Source of the DNA: Sideroxydans sp.
Lineage (GTDB): Bacteria > Pseudomonadota > Gammaproteobacteria > Burkholderiales > Gallionellaceae
DNA: 64,000 nt
NCBI GenBank assembly: GCA_013140695.1
Contig: JABFSI010000103.1
Location: forward strand, 1-64,000
Reading direction: 5' to 3'
Shown here: positions 63,614 to 64,000 of the stretch, piece after piece
Numbering within the stretch: position 1 is the stretch's first letter
Layout of the letters: each line of letters begins with the position of its first letter
Made by a program: the position numbers and the translations under genes
Notes under the pieces: generated by a model
What the model saw: only the letters and a program-made list of their open reading frames with translations
What the model was told of the DNA's origin: nothing
The model's database searches: none

Positions 63614-64000
63614 ACCGCCGGCAATCCAAATGCGGGATCGGTCGTTTGTGTTCCGCTTAATTTTCCCGTCACATTACCCGGATCAATCGCTAAAAATTGA
63701 TTGGGGTAAGCTTCTCCAACGCCTACTTCAACCCCTTTAAGCGTGATGCGGTATGCGTTTGGACGTAAATCCAAATTGTCACGAATATGCACAGAGGGAG
63801 GTAGGAAACCAATGTCTTGCGTAAATTTTTTGCGGATTCCTTTGATGCGCCGCAACAAGTCGCCATCCTGCGTCTTATCCACTAGTGAGATGAGTCGATA
63901 GCCCACTTCCAAGCCCAGCACATCGACTTGTGACACATCTTCCCAACTGGCTTCCGTTGCCTCTTCCAGAGTTGGCATCACCACTTCGGCCTGTTCTAAA
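63583..64000 (-). pseudogene. flhA: FlhA fragment fused to the kinase junction (partial at window edge)
   Basis: About 130 residues match FlhA: LGLEVGYRLISLVDK, GDLLRRIKGIRKKFTQDIGF, HIRDNLDLRPNAYRITLKG, and DPAFGLPAVW. This covers the linker and the start of the cytoplasmic domain. After AVW the match stops and the frame ends at 63583, so the last roughly 200 residues are missing. The FlhA match runs up to about 63615, where the MASE1 kinase frame takes over. The frame is open to the window edge. FlhA is essential for flagellar export, so this copy cannot work unless another exists. Confidence 0.87.

Overview
The window reads as the chromosome of a motile, freshwater-type betaproteobacterium (inference). 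The evidence is a complete chemotaxis operon, a class-typical fatty-acid cluster in the order yceD-rpmF-plsX-fabH-fabD-fabG-acpP-fabF-pabC-mltG-tmk-holB-tatD, and many PAS-type sensor proteins. Gallionellaceae or relatives in the Nitrosomonadales would fit, but I cannot fix the genus from sequence alone.

Bases 1-19,626 are core or signalling DNA. They hold the end of a chemoreceptor gene, cheY, cheA (with an unusual repeated YGFF linker), cheW, a large Aer-like receptor, cheR, cheD, cheB, an anti-anti-sigma factor paired with a REC-PP2C-kinase regulator (HsbA/HsbR type), flhB, an HD-GYP response regulator, and a FIST sensor gene next to a large hybrid histidine kinase. Two intergenic gaps carry a shared REP-like repeat family.

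Bases 19,632-49,775 are one 30,144-bp Tn7-like transposon. It is delimited by TGTCTG...CAGACA ends, several 17-bp TnsB-type boxes at each end, and a perfect 5-bp target duplication (GCATT). Its transposition genes (tnsA, tnsB, tnsC and a TnsD-length tniQ) lie toward the right end. The cargo looks like a defence island with three self-regulated cassettes. Cassette A has a CapW/BrxR-like WYL repressor with a textbook promoter/operator, then a single-domain ubiquitin-like protein, an E2-like protein, a fused JAB-E1, a kinase-like protein and two DUF6527 proteins. Cassette B has a sigma-factor-like protein, an HTH-like protein, an ImmA/IrrE protease fused to a UvrD helicase and a degenerate Fe-S nuclease domain, then a triple ubiquitin-like protein, a second E1 and a third DUF6527 protein. 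Cassette C has a winged-helix regulator and a MukFEB/MksG-like condensin operon of the Wadjet type. A lone HEXXH protein, a DEDD-type exonuclease and a DUF3800 protein complete the cargo. The transposon lies between the hybrid kinase gene and tatD, and seems to split a 32-codon reading frame.

Bases 49,781-60,755 return to core genes: the fatty-acid, phospholipid and replication cluster on the minus strand, and a divergent Maf-type gene. Bases 60,764-64,000 hold a decayed hybrid histidine kinase. It has lost its N-terminus and carries two in-frame amber stops before an HPt domain, and it is joined directly to a truncated flhA.

Most interesting are the two ubiquitin-like conjugation cassettes on one transposon, and in particular the possibility that cassette B is a six-gene unit in which a protease-helicase senses DNA damage or invasion and releases a dedicated sigma factor.
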